6,661 nucleotides of DNA, from contig JAUNCU010000161.1 in NCBI GenBank assembly GCA_030526455.1, positions 1 to 6,661 on the forward strand, given 5' to 3'. Each line of letters starts with the position of its first letter. Position 1 is the first letter of the stretch. Source of the stretch: Bacteroidales bacterium (GTDB lineage Bacteria; Bacteroidota; Bacteroidia; Bacteroidales; Muribaculaceae). Below the pieces are notes generated by a model. It ran no database searches. It was not told the origin of the DNA and saw nothing but the letters and a program-made list of their open reading frames with translations. The translations under genes were made by a program, and so were the position numbers. Of this stretch, positions 4,830 through 6,661 are shown one piece after another.

Positions 4830-6491
4830 ATGAAAAAGACAATTTCTATATTTCTGCTGTCGCTGCTTGCACTGGTGAGTTTCCAGATGAAGGCCGACAT
4901 GTGGATCATCGGCGGCGTGAGTCCTGATGGCTGGAACCCTAGCAAGGGCGTGGCAATGACTAGCGATGATGGCGACCTCTATACCGCCGAAATCGAAATC
5001 ACTGCCAATGGCGACCAATACTTCAGCCTCACCAGCAAACTCGCCGACGACGCCAACGACTGGGACGGCATCAAGGATTACCGCTTCGGTGGCAACTATG
5101 CGATGCAAGTGGATTCTATCCAGTTGCTCGAAGGAGGCACCGACCAGCGCCCTCACTGCTACTTCCAGGCAGGCACCTATAAGTTTATCTTCACCAAGTC
5201 GACCACCACACTGCTCATCCAGAAGGTGTCGTCGATCGAACTGCCCACTTTCAATGGCACCATCTACGTGAGCAAAAACTCTATCGGTAACATCTGGACT
5301 TGGGACGACGGGGGCGCTTACTTCGACGCATGGCCTGGCGTAGCCATTTCTACACTCGATACCGCTACCGTGAAGGGTGTGCAATACTACGCTTTCACCT
5401 ACACTCACAATACCACAAGCCCCGGCCTTATCTTCAACGATGGCACCGCCCAGACCGGCAACCTCGTGCCTGAAGACGGCATGGTGTACACCTACCTCGG
5501 CGGCGACTCATTCACGGTTTCTGAACCTCAGGAACCTGAAGTACCCCAGCCCGTGGCCGACGTCTATGTGCTCGGTGGCGTGAATGGTCAGTCTTGGAGC
5601 GCTTACAATGGCGTGAAGATGAACTACGATGCCGACAGCCTCGTGTACCGACTCGACATCACCACCGCAGGCGAAATCGCGGGCTACAGTTATTTCAGTT
5701 TCACCACCAAACTCGCTGAACCCACCGACACCACCGACAATGGTTGGGCTGCCATCGCTCCTTACCGCTTCGGTGCCATCGCTGAAGGCGACTTCCTCGT
5801 GACTGAAGAACTCCTCGGCCAGCAACTGGCACTCTCTGAACAGGGCTCAGCAGTGGCATTCAAGATTCCTGCGGGCGAATATAGCCTCGTGCTCGACCTC
5901 GCCGCTCGCCGCCTCGTGATCGATGGCTCATTCGCTCCAGTGCCTGTAAGCGACAAGGTTTATGTGATTGGTCAGGTAAACGACCTCACTTGGGCCGCAA
6001 ATGCCGGCGTGGAAATGACCATGGTGGAAGATGGCGTGTATGAAGCCGAAATCGAAATCCTCGGCTCTACCGAAGGCTACGACTACTTCGGCTTTACCAA
6101 AGCGCTCGCCGACTCGGCCAACGCATGGGATGAAATCGCTCCTTACCGCTTCAGCGTGGTTTCAGAAGGCGACTTCTGGGTGACCGACTCGCTGCTCAAC
6201 AAGCCTCTCGCACTCTCAGAAATGGGCGTGACAGGCGCACTGCGCATCGCTAAGGGCTTGTACTACCTGCAAGTGAATTTCAATGAAAACACCCTCACCA
6301 TCAGCGCACTCGAGCCAACTCCAATCGTGGGTGACCTCAATGGCGACGGCGACCTTGACGTTACCGACGTAACATTGCTCGTGAAGGCAGTGCTCGAAGG
6401 CACCGCCTACGACCCCGTATGCGACGTGACCGATAACGGCTCAATTGACGTAAGCGACGTTACAGCCTTGATAGAATTAGTCTTGAAATAA
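4830..6491 (+). CDS. Secreted SusE/SusF-like and CBM26-like glucan-binding protein with C-terminal dockerin (paralog B)
   Basis: The 553-aa tandem paralog has the same plan as its upstream neighbour. Layout: signal peptide 1-22 ending MKA with no Cys; module 1 at 23-132; CBM26-like module ~144-231 with IWTWDD 155-160, AWPG 167-170 and LIFNDGTAQTGN 200-211; modules 2 (244-367) and 3 (376-492); dockerin 499-553. Dockerin loop 1 has D502/N504/D506/D508/D510/D513; loop 2 has D532, Thr534 in place of the usual Asn/Asp, N536, D540 and D543, so its calcium site is slightly atypical. Inter-module linkers (for example PQEPEVPQP near 233-241) are Pro/Glu-rich. Module 2 is the part most like paralog A; module 1, module 3 and the dockerin are more diverged, which hints at different ligand or partner preference. 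No promoter is seen in the 46-nt gap, so it is probably co-transcribed from upstream and ended by the hairpin at 6507-6550. Cohesin partner unknown. Confidence 0.85.
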   Translation: MKKTISIFLLSLLALVSFQMKADMWIIGGVSPDGWNPSKGVAMTSDDGDLYTAEIEITANGDQYFSLTSKLADDANDWDGIKDYRFGGNYAMQVDSIQLLEGGTDQRPHCYFQAGTYKFIFTKSTTTLLIQKVSSIELPTFNGTIYVSKNSIGNIWTWDDGGAYFDAWPGVAISTLDTATVKGVQYYAFTYTHNTTSPGLIFNDGTAQTGNLVPEDGMVYTYLGGDSFTVSEPQEPEVPQPVADVYVLGGVNGQSWSAYNGVKMNYDADSLVYRLDITTAGEIAGYSYFSFTTKLAEPTDTTDNGWAAIAPYRFGAIAEGDFLVTEELLGQQLALSEQGSAVAFKIPAGEYSLVLDLAARRLVIDGSFAPVPVSDKVYVIGQVNDLTWAANAGVEMTMVEDGVYEAEIEILGSTEGYDYFGFTKALADSANAWDEIAPYRFSVVSEGDFWVTDSLLNKPLALSEMGVTGALRIAKGLYYLQVNFNENTLTISALEPTPIVGDLNGDGDLDVTDVTLLVKAVLEGTAYDPVCDVTDNGSIDVSDVTALIELVLK

Positions 6492-6506
6492 GACGTAGCA
6501 AATAAA

Positions 6507-6550
6507 GTGAAAAATGAGCGTCCAAGCATTTTGGGCGCTCATTTTCATTT
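6507..6550 (+). terminator. Strong intrinsic terminator of the glucan-binding operon
   Basis: Arms AAAATGAGCGTCCAA (6511-6525) and TTGGGCGCTCATTTT (6531-6545) pair over 15 bp with one T-G wobble and a 5-nt loop GCATT. The pairing extends outward with a bulged A, and a T-rich tail follows. The A-rich left arm would give the reverse strand a T-run too, so it may work in both directions. It starts 16-20 nt after the stop of paralog B. Confidence 0.85.
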
Positions 6551-6618
6551 TATATAGAGTGGGAGATTTTAAGGGTCAGTGGAAAAATACAGGGGGTAAA
6601 TTAGTGGGAGAGGCTGCG

Positions 6619-6636
6619 CAATCCCCTTGGGGATTG
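6619..6636. repeat. Perfect 18-bp palindrome near the window edge
   Basis: CAATCCCC (6619-6626), TT, GGGGATTG (6629-6636) is an exact inverted repeat. Outer words GCTGC (6613-6617) and GCAGC (6656-6660) could close a larger stem. No ORF or promoter is convincing in 6551-6661. It may be a terminator-like or repeat element belonging to what lies to the right. Confidence 0.4.
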
Positions 6637-6661
6637 GATGTGTGTAGGCAGGTATGCAGCG

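Noticed and set aside
4719..5408. Leftward 229-codon frame across the two glucan-binding genes
   Set aside because: It is a shadow spanning two strongly supported rightward genes, with no motif or promoter of its own.

Overview
The window looks like a chromosomal segment from a Bacteroidota bacterium, most likely order Bacteroidales (Prevotellaceae- or Muribaculaceae-like). The grounds are the SerC/SerA sequence types, promoter elements of the Bacteroidota form (TTG, about 19 nt, TAnnTTTG), A-rich gene leaders without a clear Shine-Dalgarno site, and secreted proteins that end in dockerin-like repeats. Family and genus cannot be fixed from sequence reading alone.

Left part (1-2270): a biosynthetic operon, serC (phosphoserine aminotransferase) then serA (short D-3-phosphoglycerate dehydrogenase without ACT domain), read rightward from a good promoter at 38-67. 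A GC-rich hairpin lies in the 90-nt gap between them and a stem-loop terminator follows serA. Together the two enzymes carry out the first two steps from 3-phosphoglycerate to serine.

Middle (2271-3118): a noncoding stretch with a degenerate direct repeat of 140-bp period. Each full copy carries two abutting hairpins and ends in 9-bp-periodic GTGAGATC-like units. Next comes a 60-codon leftward gene for a predicted acidic small lipoprotein with its own promoter. The divergent intergenic region between that gene and the next operon holds a LacI-family-type dyad, TGCAAACGATTGCA, and at least one rightward promoter.

Right part (3119-6550): two tandem paralogous genes of 554 and 553 codons, 46 nt apart, closed by a strong terminator. 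Each encodes a secreted, non-lipoprotein protein with three SusE/SusF-like beta-sandwich modules, one CBM26-like starch-binding module between modules 1 and 2, and a C-terminal two-loop type I dockerin. No enzyme, SusC/SusD pair, regulator or cohesin is in the window. The most interesting reading is a pair of secreted alpha-glucan-binding proteins, possibly maltose/starch-regulated, that dock onto an unknown partner. They resemble in parts both the Bacteroides Sus system and the Ruminococcus bromii amylosome, but are neither. The last 110 bases hold only a short perfect palindrome.
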